A stretch of DNA of 64,000 nt from Moorella glycerini (GCF_009735625.1 NZ_CP046244.1:62001-126000), one strand, 5' to 3'. Shown: positions 8,137 to 17,752, counted from the stretch's first letter. A program made the numbers and translations. Notes: generated from the letters alone by a model not told the origin.

Positions 8137-9375
8137 CTAGGCAACAGAAGGCTTTTCTTCTAGAGTTACTGTGTAACCTTGGGCTTCTATTTGCTTTACT
8201 AACCGCCTTATTCGGCGTTCTCGTTCTTCTTTGGTATAGTAGTTTGGTCCTGGATCCTGGTAATGGGCTTTATCTTTTAGGAGATGGTAGATAATTTTTA
8301 TCAGACTATGGGCGATGGCTAGCAGGGCTTTTTTCTTGCCTAGTCGTGGCGCTAATCGACGATATTTCGCGGAGAGATAGCTGTCTTTTGTTCGTATTGC
8401 GGCCCAGGAACATTGGACTAATATTGCTCTTAAGTGTTGATTTCCTTTACGGGTTTTCCCACTCTTTCGTTTACCGGCACTTTCGTTGTTACCGGGACAG
8501 ACCCCTGCCCATGAGGCTAAATGGTCAGCATCAGGAAAGGGGGTCATGTCGACGCCTATTTCGGCAATTATATCCTGGGCTGCTTCTTTTTTTATGCCGT
8601 TTACTTCAGCTAGTCTCCCCGCTTCTTCGAAAAAAGGCTCCATCCTTTTTTCGATTTCGGCATTTAGTTCTTCGATTTGTTGCTCTAAAAACTCCAGGTG
8701 CTCTAGTTGTTGTTTCAACAATAGCCGGGTATGTTCTTCTATTTTCCCCTCCAGGGCTTTTTCTAGTTCTGGTATCTTCTTGCGTAATTTCCCCCTGGCC
8801 ATTTGCGCTAGTTCTTTTGGATCTTCGTTCCCGTTAAGCATCGCTTTTAGTATCTCTCGCCCTGATACGCCCATGATATCTGTGGCTACTGAACTTAATT
8901 TGATATTGCTGTTTTCTAGCTGCTTTTGGACCCTTTGCACCTCGCGGCTGTGTTCTGCTACCAAAGCCGCCCTATACCTGGTTAACTCCCTTAATTCCCT
9001 TATTTCTTTCGGCGGGATAAAGCTTCCTGCTAGCAGGCCATGCCTTAAAAGTTCGGCTAGCCACACCGCGTCTTTGCAGTCGGTTTTCTTCCCCTTTAAG
9101 GCTTTAAAGTGTTCGGGGTTGATCAATATTAATTCTGGTATTTGGCCTTCTAAAATGTTGTATATCGGTTTCCAATATACTCCGGTGCTTTCCATGGCTA
9201 CGGCAGTAACTCCGTTTTCTAAAAGCCATCCCCGTAACCCTTCTAAGTCTTCGGTCATGGTGCCAAAGGTTCTTATTTCTTGTTTTAGTTGTTTTTCTCC
9301 TGGCGTGATCAGACACGCCACTACCTTTTTCTTGTGGACATCTAGCCCACAGCAGCGTTCATACACTACTTCCAT
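8137..9375 (-). CDS. IS110-family transposase (DEDD recombinase)
   Basis: 412 residues, full length. N-terminal RuvC-like domain with the acidic residues of GLDVHKK, AMESTGVYW and KTDCKDA; a central coiled-coil (about residues 180-250); C-terminal Tnp domain with LASWAGVCPGNNESAG and the serine of CSWAAIRT expected to be the nucleophile. The frame is intact, so the element may still be active. ATG start; the ribosome site is weak, as is common in IS elements. IS110 recombinases are guided by a structured RNA read from the element's own flank (see 9425-9604). Confidence 0.95.
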   Translation of the reverse strand: MEVVYERCCGLDVHKKKVVACLITPGEKQLKQEIRTFGTMTEDLEGLRGWLLENGVTAVAMESTGVYWKPIYNILEGQIPELILINPEHFKALKGKKTDCKDAVWLAELLRHGLLAGSFIPPKEIRELRELTRYRAALVAEHSREVQRVQKQLENSNIKLSSVATDIMGVSGREILKAMLNGNEDPKELAQMARGKLRKKIPELEKALEGKIEEHTRLLLKQQLEHLEFLEQQIEELNAEIEKRMEPFFEEAGRLAEVNGIKKEAAQDIIAEIGVDMTPFPDADHLASWAGVCPGNNESAGKRKSGKTRKGNQHLRAILVQCSWAAIRTKDSYLSAKYRRLAPRLGKKKALLAIAHSLIKIIYHLLKDKAHYQDPGPNYYTKEERERRIRRLVKQIEAQGYTVTLEEKPSVA

Positions 9376-9424
9376 TTCGTGGTTTCTTGCTTTCCCCTCT
9401 TTCTTTTTTATTTTTTATTTAACT

Positions 9425-9604
9425 ACTGCCAAGAGACACCTCCATGGTCTAAGAATCTCCTCCACGTGCTCAGCCTTCCAAGGCGGGTACTTTACCTTGT
9501 TGAGGCCTGCTTTACAGTTCGTGGTTCCTAAAGGTGTCTGGATCAGACTCCTCCTCGGGCTCCTTGTCCGGCACCAGAGCGAAATCGATCCTTTTCATGG
9601 CAGT
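9425..9604 (-). ncRNA. Candidate IS110 bridge RNA
   Basis: Non-coding 5' flank of the transposase. It is bounded by an inverted repeat ACTGCCA / TGGCAGT (9598-9604 with 9425-9431 on the minus strand), and contains a second repeat AGACACC / GGTGTCT (9533-9539 with 9434-9440), so it can fold into a closed RNA of about 180 nt. IS110-group elements encode a bridge RNA of this size at this place, with internal loops matching target and donor DNA. A -10-like TATAAG lies about 10 bases before its 5' end. Loop pairing was not established. Confidence 0.5.
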
Positions 9605-9689
9605 GTTTTAACTTATACTATCACCTATTTCATGTGTCGTGGAGGGGGCGCCAGCCCCCATGGGGGGCTCCTCTAAAATGCCGGTATTT

Positions 9690-9905
9690 CACCTGGCTTT
9701 GTTTTTGCTCGCTCCCTGGCCCTCTCGGAGCGGCCTAAGGCTCAGCCGTGAGGCGGAAAGATCGGGGTCCCCGCCTATTCGGCATCCTTGCCTTGAGAAT
9801 CCGGCCTCGGACCTCCCGTTCCCGGCCGCCCTCGCTCTTCGGCGCAACTTCGGCCGCTCAGCCGCCCGGGCCAGGTCGCTCTCGCCATACAAAAGCCAGG
9901 GGCCA
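9690..9905. other. GC-rich structured element, unknown
   Basis: Between the IS end and hisS lies a GC-rich stretch with no convincing gene. Its ends pair: minus-strand CCTGGCTTT near 9900 with AAAGCCAGG near 9692. Inside are several further small stems (CGGC..GCCG, GGCA..TGCC, GGCGG..CCGCC), and just outside are a GTCCC/GGGAC hairpin (9909-9923) and an 8-base stem palindrome AGCCCCC.GGGGGCT (about 9654-9670). It resembles a dispersed repeat or structured RNA, not a protein gene; a 67-codon frame here has no family likeness. IS110 elements often insert beside such repeats. Confidence 0.4.
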
Positions 9906-9946
9906 CTGTCCCCATACGGGACTCTTACCCTAACTTCCCACTCAAT

Positions 9947-11221
9947 TTAGCCACCACAGGTTCCCTTCACCCGGCGGCAATACTCCACTGCTGCCTCTAA
10001 AGGTACTTCTTCCTGGGCCCCGGTATCCAGGCAGCGGACCAGGACCTGCCCCCGGGAGAGTTCTTCCTCCCCGAGGATTACGGCCAGTCTGGCCGGATAG
10101 CGGTTGGCATACTTCATCTGGGCCTTGAGGCTGCGGCCCAGGTAGTCTTTATCAGCCATTAAGCCTCCCGCCCTTAAACCGGCCAGCAGGTGTACGGCAG
10201 CCCTTTCTACCCCGGCGCCGGCCGTGACTACCAGGACATCTATCCCTCTATCCGGCGTTAAATCCCGGCCCTGGGCTTCCAGGGCGAGCAAGACCCGCTC
10301 CAGGCCCAGGCCGAAGCCAATACCCGGCACCGGTTTACCCCCCAGGGCCTCCACCAGGCCGTCATAACGACCGCCGCCGCCAATGGAACTCTGGGCGCCG
10401 ATGCCTTTGACCATTATCTCAAAGGCTGTGTTGGTGTAGTAATCCAGGCCGCGTACCAGGTGCTCGTCCAGGATAAAGTCAATCCCCAGTTCTTGCAGGT
10501 ACTCCTGGACGCGCTCGAAATGCTCACCGCAGTCCGGGCAGAGGGAAGCGGCTAGCGTCGGCGCCCCGGCCACTATCTCCTGGCAGGCCGGGCTCTTGCA
10601 GTCAAAGATGCGTAAAGGATTACGCTCAAAACGGCCCTGGCAGGTGGGGCATAGATCGGTTAGGTGCGGCCGCAGGTAATCCTGCAGTTTCTCCCGGTGC
10701 CGGGGCCGGCAGGCCGGGCAGCCGACGCTGTTTAAATGCAGTTCCAGGTCCTTCAGCGCTAGGCGATTATAAAAATCCATGGCCAGGGCGATAACCTCGG
10801 CATCCAGGGCCGGGTCACGGGAACCAAAGGCTTCTACCCCAAACTGGTGGAACTGGCGCAGCCGGCCAGCCTGGGGGCGGCCGTAACGGAACATGGGACC
10901 CAGGTAAAAAAGCTTTACCGGCAGTCCCCCGGCCTCCAGGTGGTGCTCCAGGAAGGCCCGCACTACCGGCGCCGTGCCTTCCGGCCGCAAAGTCACGCTG
11001 CGCCCGCCGCGATCGGTAAAGGTATACATTTCCTTCTCCACAATATCGGTGGTATCCCCGACGCCGCGGTTAAAAAGCTCGGTATGCTCAAAAACAGGCG
11101 TCCGGATTTCCCGGTAGCCGTACAGCCGGCTGACCTCCCTGGCAGTGGCCTCCAGTAAGTACCAGCGGCCCACCTCCTCCGGGAGGATGTCTTCCGTACC
11201 CCGTGGTCGACTGGTTAGCAT
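9947..11221 (-). CDS. hisS: Histidyl-tRNA synthetase
   Basis: 424 residues, normal HisRS. Class II motif 2 ([19 protein letters not shown]), the histidine-binding motif [11 protein letters not shown] and the C-terminal anticodon-binding domain are present. The insertion domain carries cysteines in CPAC, CPTC and CPDC pairs, seen in many Clostridia and possibly zinc-binding. ATG start with AAGGGAGG six bases upstream. It follows the metallohydrolase gene by 12 bases, so both are on one transcript; no T-box leader is seen before either. Confidence 0.97.
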   Translation of the reverse strand: MLTSRPRGTEDILPEEVGRWYLLEATAREVSRLYGYREIRTPVFEHTELFNRGVGDTTDIVEKEMYTFTDRGGRSVTLRPEGTAPVVRAFLEHHLEAGGLPVKLFYLGPMFRYGRPQAGRLRQFHQFGVEAFGSRDPALDAEVIALAMDFYNRLALKDLELHLNSVGCPACRPRHREKLQDYLRPHLTDLCPTCQGRFERNPLRIFDCKSPACQEIVAGAPTLAASLCPDCGEHFERVQEYLQELGIDFILDEHLVRGLDYYTNTAFEIMVKGIGAQSSIGGGGRYDGLVEALGGKPVPGIGFGLGLERVLLALEAQGRDLTPDRGIDVLVVTAGAGVERAAVHLLAGLRAGGLMADKDYLGRSLKAQMKYANRYPARLAVILGEEELSRGQVLVRCLDTGAQEEVPLEAAVEYCRRVKGTCGG

Positions 11222-11233
11222 CTCAGGCCTCCC

Positions 11234-11857
11234 TTAAGTAAAAAAGGGATTATCGGCCCGCTCGGCACCAATGGTAGAAGCCGGGCCGTGGCCGGGATAA
11301 ATTTCCAGCTCGTCATCCAGGACAAAGAGCTTTTCTTTAATGGAATTAAGCAACTGATTAAAAGAACCGCCGGGAAAATCGGTACGGCCAATGGAACCGG
11401 CGAAGAGGGTATCGCCGGTAAAGATTAAACCCTCGCCCTGCAAACAAATCCCACCCGGGGTATGGCCGGGGGTATGGATAACCGTCAGGGTAATGGTCCG
11501 GCCAACGGTGATGGTGTCGCCCTCCTGCAAGAGGCGGTCGGCCCCGGGGCTGCTTACCCTGGTGCCCATTAGCACGGAAAGATTGCGCCCGGGCTCCGTA
11601 AGGAAGGGGGCATCGTCCCTGTGGATGAGGATGGCGGCGCCAGTGGCGTTCTTTATAGCCCCGTTGGCCCCAATATGGTCGATATGGCCGTGGGTATTGA
11701 TGATATAGCGGATTTTTAAGCCCGCTTCCCGGGCTGCTGCAAGAATCCGCTCTCCTTCGGCACCGGGGTCAATGACGGCCCCTTCTTTAGTTTCCTGGCA
11801 ACCGACCAGGTAGCAATTGGTGCCAATGGGACCCACAACCATGGTTTTGAGAAACAT
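11234..11857 (-). CDS. Metallo-beta-lactamase-fold hydrolase (glyoxalase II-like)
   Basis: 207 residues from ATG 11857, chosen because AAGGTGG sits four bases upstream and homologues begin MFLKTMVVGPIGTNCYLV; a longer frame to 11947 adds 30 atypical residues. Metal site THGHIDHIG, HTPGHTPGG, FTGDTLFAGSIGRTD and YPGHGP are the full set of the glyoxalase II/YcbL group. It probably hydrolyses a thioester such as S-lactoylglutathione or a bacillithiol-type analogue, but substrate is unknown. The gene commonly sits between dtd and hisS in Clostridia. Confidence 0.9.
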   Translation of the reverse strand: MFLKTMVVGPIGTNCYLVGCQETKEGAVIDPGAEGERILAAAREAGLKIRYIINTHGHIDHIGANGAIKNATGAAILIHRDDAPFLTEPGRNLSVLMGTRVSSPGADRLLQEGDTITVGRTITLTVIHTPGHTPGGICLQGEGLIFTGDTLFAGSIGRTDFPGGSFNQLLNSIKEKLFVLDDELEIYPGHGPASTIGAERADNPFFT

Positions 11858-12002
11858 TAGTCCACCTTCCCCCTGAAAACCAGTTTGATACCTGTTTAAA
11901 ACAGACATGTGCCTGCATTTCCAGCAAATAAGCAGCTGGGACCGCAAGCTCTATTCGGAAACTGTTGGAGCCAGTTTCTGCACCGCTAACTTCCCACTAC
12001 TA

Positions 12003-12461
12003 CTAAAATAACCTCTCGCTGTCCAGGAGCATGGTTACCGGGCCATCGTTTTCCAGGGCTACCAGCATGTCGGCCTGGAACTGGCCCGTCGCTACCCTGA
12101 TCCCGTATGCCGCCAGGGAGGCAATAAATTGCCGGTACAGCTCCCCGGCTAATTCCGGTGGCGCCGCAGCGGTAAAACTGGGCCGCCGCCCTTTGCGGCA
12201 GTCGCCATAGAGGGTAAACTGGGAAACGGCCAGGACCTCGCCGCCTACCTCCCGGACCGATAAGTTCATTTTACCTTCATTATCAGCAAAAATCCGCAAG
12301 TTGGCTACCTTGTCGGCCAGGTAGGCGACATCATCACCATTATCTCCCTGGCCTACCCCAAGGAAAACCACCAGCCCGGGGCCAATGGCGCCTACTTCCT
12401 GCCCCTCGACCGTCACCCGCGCCCTTTTAACCCGTTGCACGACCGCTCTTATACCTGTCAC
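12003..12461 (-). CDS. dtd: D-aminoacyl-tRNA deacylase
   Basis: 152 residues, the exact family size. Contains the SQFTLYGD motif near residue 80 and the cross-subunit Gly-Pro motif as NDGPVT near residue 140. The homodimer removes D-amino acids (and glycine) mischarged on tRNA. GTG start with GGAAGG upstream, giving [11 protein letters not shown], close to the family's usual MRAVVQRV. Lies 51 bases downstream of relA, the usual Firmicute neighbour. The 145-base gap to the metallohydrolase shows no obvious terminator. Confidence 0.95.
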   Translation of the reverse strand: MTGIRAVVQRVKRARVTVEGQEVGAIGPGLVVFLGVGQGDNGDDVAYLADKVANLRIFADNEGKMNLSVREVGGEVLAVSQFTLYGDCRKGRRPSFTAAAPPELAGELYRQFIASLAAYGIRVATGQFQADMLVALENDGPVTMLLDSERLF

Positions 12462-12512
12462 CTGCCTTCCAGTTTAACACAAAAAACCACGAAAACAAAG
12501 CCCGTGGTCATC

Positions 12513-14669
12513 TTAACCGGGAACCACCCTTTTGACCTCCATCACATCGCGGATACGGCGGATTTTATCCATAATATAGTTCAGGTGCTCCAGGCTCCTG
12601 ATTTCAATCTTTAAGTCCACCAGGGCCTGGTCATTCCTGGTGGCCCGGGCGTGGACAGAGTTAATAATAGTTTTGGTATCTGCCACTGCGGCCATAATAT
12701 CCATGGCCAGGTTGGGCCGGTCCAGGGCCAGGGCCTCAATATGCACCTGGTAGGTGGCGTCAGCGGTACCGTCCCAGGCCACCTCAATAATCCGCTCCCT
12801 TTCCGTTTCCCGGTGGTGGTTGATATTGGGGCAGTCGGCCCGGTGGACGCTGACCCCCCTTCCCCTGGTTATATAACCCAGGATGGCATCCCCGGGCAGG
12901 GGATTGCAGCAGTGGGCCAGGCGGATGTCCAGGTTATCCATCCCCTTGACCCGGATGCCATGGGAAGGTTTGCCGTAGCCGCTCCAGGGCTTAACTGTTG
13001 TTTTAGCAACCTCCGCAGGCGGCGGTACTTCTTCTTCCCCCTTCAGACGGCCGAGTACCTGATAGGGGGTAAGGACGCCATCGCCCACCATGACATACAG
13101 GTCTTCGCTGGTGGCCACATTGAATTTCCGGGCCGCTTCCTGGAGCAAAGCGAGTTTTAGAATTTCTTCCGGGTCAAAGCCCTGCTTCTGGCATTCCTTT
13201 TCCAGCAGTTCCCGGCCCCTGGCCAGGTTTTTCTCCCGCTCTTCCTTTCTAAACCACTGGCGGATGCGGTTTTTGGCCTGGGAAGTCTTGACGATGTGCA
13301 GCCAGTCCCGGCTGGGGCGGCTGCCCTTGGTGGTTAAAACTTCAACAATATCCCCTGTTTTTAACTTATAATCCAGGGGTACAATGCGGCCGTTAACCCG
13401 GGCCCCGGTACAGCGGTGGCCCACATCGGTATGCACCCGGTAGGCGAAGTCTATGGGCACCGAACCGGCCGGCAGTTCCACCACATCCCCCCTGGGGGTA
13501 AAGACGTAGACGCGATCGGAAAAGAGATCGATCTTCAGGGATTCCATGAACTCCCGCGGATCGCGCAGCTCTCGCTGCCAGTCCAGGAGCTGCCGCAGCC
13601 AGGTCAATTTTTGCTCAAAGTCCGGGTCCGAGTTACCGCCGTCTTCTTTATAGCGCCAGTGGGCGGCAATACCATATTCGGCCGTGCGGTGCATTTCCCA
13701 GGTGCGGATCTGGATCTCAAAGGGATCACCGTTAGGCCCGATAACGGTGGTATGCAGGGACTGGTACATATTGGGCTTAGGCATGGCAATGTAATCCTTA
13801 AAGCGCCCGGGGATGGGCTTCCAGAGGGCATGGACCAGCCCCAGGACGGCATAACAATCCTTTACGGTATCAACAATCACCCGGACGGCGATGAGGTCAT
13901 ATATTTCGCTTAACTCCTTGCCCTGCTTGACCATTTTATTATAAATGCTGTAAAAATGCTTGGGCCGCCCCTGGATGTCGGCTTTAATACCACCTTCGGC
14001 TAATTTCTCCCCCAGGATCTTAACCACTTGCTGGATATATTCTTCCCGTTCCCGGCGCTTCATGTTGATGCTGTTGACCAGCTCATAATAGCGTTCAGGC
14101 TCGAGATAGCGCAGGGACTGGTCCTCCAGCTCCCACTTCAGGCGGAAAATACCCAGGCGGTGGGCCAGGGGAGCGAAGATTTCCAGGGTCTCCCGGGCAA
14201 TCTCCTGCTGCTTTTCCGGCGGGTGGTGTTTCAAGGTGCGCATGTTATGCAGGCGGTCGGCCAGCTTGATCAGGATGACCCGGATATCCTGGGCCATGGC
14301 CAGGAACATCTTGCGCAAAGTCTCCGCCTGCTGTTCTTCCTTGGTCTTGTATTCCAGGCGGCTGAGCTTGGTGACGCCGTCGACCAGAAGGGCCACTTCA
14401 TCGCCAAAGATTTCCTTGATGGTATCCAGGCTGATGGGCGTATCTTCCACCACGTCATGGAGCAGGGCTGCTGCTATAGTCACGACATCCAGCTGCAATT
14501 CCGCCAGGATGGCGGCCACATTTAAGGGGTGGGTAATATAATCTTCCCCGGAGCGCCGCTTCTGTCCCTGGTGGGCGGCAGCGGCAAACTGATAAGCGTC
14601 CTCCAGGAGCTTCAGGTCCGTTCCCGGCTGGTAACTTTTAACCTGTTGCTCCAGTTCCTTCAGGTCCAC
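12513..14669 (-). CDS. relA: Bifunctional (p)ppGpp synthetase/hydrolase
   Basis: 718 residues, full-length Rel. The HD hydrolase domain keeps HPLNVA and LLHDVVEDT (HDxxED), so hydrolysis is expected to work. The synthetase domain has SIYNKM, EIQIRTWEMH and EYGIAAHW. These are followed by TGS (VFTPRGDVVELPAGS), a helical/zinc-finger-like region with HCCNPLPGD and a C-terminal ACT domain. It controls the stringent response. GTG start with GGAGGTGAT upstream. Starts six bases after recJ ends; the apt gene found between recJ and relA in Bacillus is absent. Confidence 0.97.
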   Translation of the reverse strand: MDLKELEQQVKSYQPGTDLKLLEDAYQFAAAAHQGQKRRSGEDYITHPLNVAAILAELQLDVVTIAAALLHDVVEDTPISLDTIKEIFGDEVALLVDGVTKLSRLEYKTKEEQQAETLRKMFLAMAQDIRVILIKLADRLHNMRTLKHHPPEKQQEIARETLEIFAPLAHRLGIFRLKWELEDQSLRYLEPERYYELVNSINMKRREREEYIQQVVKILGEKLAEGGIKADIQGRPKHFYSIYNKMVKQGKELSEIYDLIAVRVIVDTVKDCYAVLGLVHALWKPIPGRFKDYIAMPKPNMYQSLHTTVIGPNGDPFEIQIRTWEMHRTAEYGIAAHWRYKEDGGNSDPDFEQKLTWLRQLLDWQRELRDPREFMESLKIDLFSDRVYVFTPRGDVVELPAGSVPIDFAYRVHTDVGHRCTGARVNGRIVPLDYKLKTGDIVEVLTTKGSRPSRDWLHIVKTSQAKNRIRQWFRKEEREKNLARGRELLEKECQKQGFDPEEILKLALLQEAARKFNVATSEDLYVMVGDGVLTPYQVLGRLKGEEEVPPPAEVAKTTVKPWSGYGKPSHGIRVKGMDNLDIRLAHCCNPLPGDAILGYITRGRGVSVHRADCPNINHHRETERERIIEVAWDGTADATYQVHIEALALDRPNLAMDIMAAVADTKTIINSVHARATRNDQALVDLKIEIRSLEHLNYIMDKIRRIRDVMEVKRVVPG

Positions 14670-14675
14670 AGGACA

Positions 14676-17432
14676 TCACCTCCCGCCTGTTATTTGCCGG
14701 TAAAATTTCCGGGCCATTTCCGTTTCAGCTAAGAGCTGGCGGTAACGCCGGGAAGCCATTAAATTGCTCCTGGCAGCTACCTCCTGGAGATGGACAGCCA
14801 GTTCCTGGCCCTGGTTTTCGACGCGGATGAGCCCCAGTTCCTCAAAAATCGCCAGGTACCATCGTTGATGATAACCTTTATTATTAATTATGTAAAGGCC
14901 ACTGCCGTTGTTAGTCCCCTTTTGCAACTGGCGGTAAAATGCCGCCAGTTCCTGGCGAAGATTTTCCGGCTGCCTGTCCCCTTCCCGGATGTTGATATAC
15001 ACTTCCGGTACCTGTTCAGCCGCCGGCAGGGCCAGTTCTATTTCTTCCTGGCTGCCGGGAGAGTAATTAAAGATTACGGCGCCTGCCGGGTAAAACCACG
15101 CCGGCATCTGCCGGCTGGCTACCAGCAGCGGCAGCCGGCCGCTCAAAGCCCCTTCCCGGGCGAGCCAGAGGTGCCGGGGATCAAGAAAAGTATCTACGGC
15201 CAGCCGCACCCCCGGCAACTCCTGCCGCAACCGGGCTGCCAGTTGCAGCATCTGCGTAGCGTCCCTTTCATAAAGGAGGACGTTTTGTCCCCTGGCCAGC
15301 AGGTCTGCCAGGAGGGGCAGCAGTTCCGGGAATACCTGCCAGGTTGCCGGATCACCGGCAGGCCGTAACACGTACCCTGCCTCCTGTTCACCAGTAACCA
15401 GGGCAGATATCAGGAAGGAGTCTTGCCGGGCTTCTGTACCTGCCGGCCAGAAGGGGTGACAGGTAATGATCCCCCTTCCCTGGCTTAAAATCCTGTTAAA
15501 ACCCGCCTGTCCCAGCCAGGGGCCCAGGGGGCGTAAGGATACTGGATTCTTTAAACATCGCTTTAAACCGTAATAGCACTGGCGGATAGCCAGGCTGGTG
15601 GCGAATAAAAGCCCCGTGACAGGCCGGTTGCCGTTTAAGACTGCCTGCAATTGCCGGCACCAGGTGGGATTGGCACCTGCCTGGCTGGTTGCCGCCACCA
15701 GTTCCTTACTTACAACCGGCAGTGCTGGTATCCTGCCGGCCGGCCGGAGGGCTGCCAGCGAAAGCTGGAGCTCCTCCCGTCCCTGGTAGTTGTCCCGCTC
15801 CAGGTAAAAGGCCAGATCCACCAGGTCACCGGGAGACAGGCCCGGCGGTAATTGCAGGTTAAAGCCAATGGCCTCCACTTGCCTGCCTTCCCCGCCTACC
15901 GTCAACTTTAAATGGGCACCATTGCTGCCGACCTGGCGGGCTGCCTTTAAGCGGGCGTTGCGGTAGACCAGGAGGGGGCGGGGATTGCCCTCGCCATAGG
16001 GAGCCAGGCCCTCCAGCTCCGCCAGTAGCTCCCAGTCCAGCTGGCTGAAAAGGACTTCCGCCTCAGGTGCTATTGCCGGAGCCGGTTGCACCTCAGTCAT
16101 CAGTGACCTCACAGCTTCATTAAAAGCGGCCTGGAAGGCCGGGATTTCTTTAGCAGCGATCTCCAGCCCCGCTGCCTGGGCATGGCCGCCAAAGGCCAGG
16201 AGGTGAGAACGGCACCTGGTAAGGATTTCATGGAGATTGATACCCGGGAGGCTGCGCGCCGAACCCCGCCCTCTATCCCCCGCCAGGGCAATTAAAACAA
16301 CCGGGCAGTTAAATTTTTCTACCAGGCGGGCGGCAACAATGCCAGTTACCCCCGGGTGCCAGCCCTCAGCCGCCAGGACCAGGCCCTGGTCGCCTGCCGC
16401 GTAAGCTTGCGCGGTCATGGTTTCGGCCTCGACGGCAATGCTCTCCTCCAGGAGCCTGCGGGCCTGGTTTTCCTTCTGCAGGTGCTGGGCCAGCTCCAGG
16501 GCTCGCTGGGGAGAAGAAGTAAGTAAAATTTCCAGGGCCGGCATGGCACTTCCCAGGCGGCCGCAGGCATTCAAGCGGGGAACAAGGCCGAAGGCCACTT
16601 CCCGGGCCGTCCACTCCCTGGCCGGCAGGCCTGCCACCTCTCCCAGGGCCTTCAGGCCGGGCCGCGCGCCTCCGGCCAGGGCTTTTAAACCCAGCTGGAC
16701 CAGGAGGCGGTTTTCTCCCAGGAGGGGTACGGCGTCGGCGATGGTTGCCAGGGCTACCAGGTCCAGGGCCCAGCCGGCGGCCACTTCCCCTTGCGGCGCG
16801 AGGCCAAAGTAATTCGCCAGGGACTGGGCCAGTTTAAAGGCCACCCCGGCGCCGCAGAGGGGAGGCAGGTCCGGTGCCAGCAGGGGGTTAACTACGGCCC
16901 TGGCTTGCGGCAATTCCGTCCCGGGCCGGTGGTGGTCGGTAATAATCAAGTCCAGCCCCTGCTGCCTAACGAAGATAGCTTCCGCCAGGGAAGTAATGCC
17001 GCAGTCCACCGTTACCACCAGGCGGCAATCTAACTCTAACGCTTTCATGAGGCCCTTCTTTTTTAAACCGTAGCCCTCGGCCAGGCGGTCGGGCAGGTAA
17101 ACTTCCGCCTCGACCCCCAGGCGCGCCAGGGTTTCCAGCATAATGGCCGTGGCCGCCAGGCCGTCAACATCATAGTCACCATGGACCATGATTTTTTCCC
17201 GCTTTTCTATGGCCTGGACCAGGCGATCCCGGGCCGCCGGCAGGCCGGGAATTTTCTCCGGCGGGATGAGATTGGCCGGGTCCGGCTGGAAAAAGGCCCT
17301 GGCCGCTGCCGCCGTAGTTATGCCCCGGTTGAGGAGAATTTGCGCCGTCACAGGGGAGATATGTAACTCCCGGGCCAGGGCCAGCCTCTCCGGCAGGTTA
17401 ACTGGAGGTATGGCCCACTGGGTTCCTGTCAA
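14676..17432 (-). CDS. recJ: Single-stranded-DNA-specific exonuclease RecJ
   Basis: 918 residues, much longer than the 570-residue E. coli enzyme. The DHH core carries HGDYDVDG (about 84), VTVDCG and ITDHHRPG, then the DHHA1 domain with GGHAQAAGLE near residue 420 and an OB fold. Roughly 350 further residues form the C-terminal region found in Firmicute and other long RecJ proteins; here it includes LLYERDATQML..LAARLRQ and GAVIFNYSP, reminiscent of a helicase-like half. TTG start overlaps the lapA stop (TTGA). Confidence 0.95.
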   Translation of the reverse strand: MTGTQWAIPPVNLPERLALARELHISPVTAQILLNRGITTAAAARAFFQPDPANLIPPEKIPGLPAARDRLVQAIEKREKIMVHGDYDVDGLAATAIMLETLARLGVEAEVYLPDRLAEGYGLKKKGLMKALELDCRLVVTVDCGITSLAEAIFVRQQGLDLIITDHHRPGTELPQARAVVNPLLAPDLPPLCGAGVAFKLAQSLANYFGLAPQGEVAAGWALDLVALATIADAVPLLGENRLLVQLGLKALAGGARPGLKALGEVAGLPAREWTAREVAFGLVPRLNACGRLGSAMPALEILLTSSPQRALELAQHLQKENQARRLLEESIAVEAETMTAQAYAAGDQGLVLAAEGWHPGVTGIVAARLVEKFNCPVVLIALAGDRGRGSARSLPGINLHEILTRCRSHLLAFGGHAQAAGLEIAAKEIPAFQAAFNEAVRSLMTEVQPAPAIAPEAEVLFSQLDWELLAELEGLAPYGEGNPRPLLVYRNARLKAARQVGSNGAHLKLTVGGEGRQVEAIGFNLQLPPGLSPGDLVDLAFYLERDNYQGREELQLSLAALRPAGRIPALPVVSKELVAATSQAGANPTWCRQLQAVLNGNRPVTGLLFATSLAIRQCYYGLKRCLKNPVSLRPLGPWLGQAGFNRILSQGRGIITCHPFWPAGTEARQDSFLISALVTGEQEAGYVLRPAGDPATWQVFPELLPLLADLLARGQNVLLYERDATQMLQLAARLRQELPGVRLAVDTFLDPRHLWLAREGALSGRLPLLVASRQMPAWFYPAGAVIFNYSPGSQEEIELALPAAEQVPEVYINIREGDRQPENLRQELAAFYRQLQKGTNNGSGLYIINNKGYHQRWYLAIFEELGLIRVENQGQELAVHLQEVAARSNLMASRRYRQLLAETEMARKFYRQITGGR

Positions 17433-17752
17433 GCTTCCTGCTCCCTTTCCAGCCGGCCTGCCCCTGCTCCCGCTCCCGCTGCCGCTTGCTCGCGGTGGGC
17501 TATGGTTTCCTGCAATCTTTTAAGCTGGCTTTTTAATTCTCTTATTTCCCGTGCCTGGCGTACCTGCCTGACGGCGCCCAGCAAAAATACCACCAGGGCA
17601 CCGAAGGCTGCCGACCCCAGGATAACCAGGACCAGGGAAATATTGCTAAATTGCCAGGATAAAAAATTAATTTCTACCGGGCCTGCATTCTGGACGGCAA
17701 AGATAGCCACCAGCAGGGCAAAAAAAATGGCCAGGAGGGAAAAAATCTGCAT
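17429..17752 (-). CDS. LapA-domain (DUF1049) membrane protein
   Basis: 107 residues. Two membrane helices (about 3-20 and 36-60) with the motif FAVQNAGPVEINFLSWQF between them, as in the LapA/YciM-partner family, then a charged coiled-coil (residues 63-90) and an Ala-Gly-rich tail. In proteobacteria LapA works in lipopolysaccharide control; in a Gram-positive its role is unknown. Overlaps recJ by four bases and is the first gene of the recJ-relA-dtd operon. ATG start, GGGGGTGG six bases upstream; a terminator just upstream separates it from the CDF gene. Confidence 0.85.
   Translation of the reverse strand: MQIFSLLAIFFALLVAIFAVQNAGPVEINFLSWQFSNISLVLVILGSAAFGALVVFLLGAVRQVRQAREIRELKSQLKRLQETIAHREQAAAGAGAGAGRLEREQEA

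Larger units (their letters stand above)
8064..9620. mobile_element. IS110-family insertion sequence
   Basis: About 1.55 kb holding one transposase gene on the minus strand. The ends are inferred from a 7-base direct repeat TATACTA at 8064-8070 and 9614-9620, which leaves a short 3' flank (about 70 bases) and a long 5' flank (about 240 bases) around the gene, the usual IS110-group layout; IS110 elements lack terminal inverted repeats. The element is more AT-rich than its surroundings. It separates hisS from aspS. Boundaries should be taken as tentative. Confidence 0.6.

Noticed and set aside
9689-9892. 67-codon frame in the GC-rich block next to the IS
   Set aside because: Low-complexity Arg/Gly/Ala-rich translation of a paired RNA-like sequence; no ribosome site.
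11858-12002. T-box leader expected before hisS/aspS
   Set aside because: No T-box sequence (GGTGGNACCGCG type) or specifier structure was found here, at 7950-8136, or before tyrS at 37247-37432.
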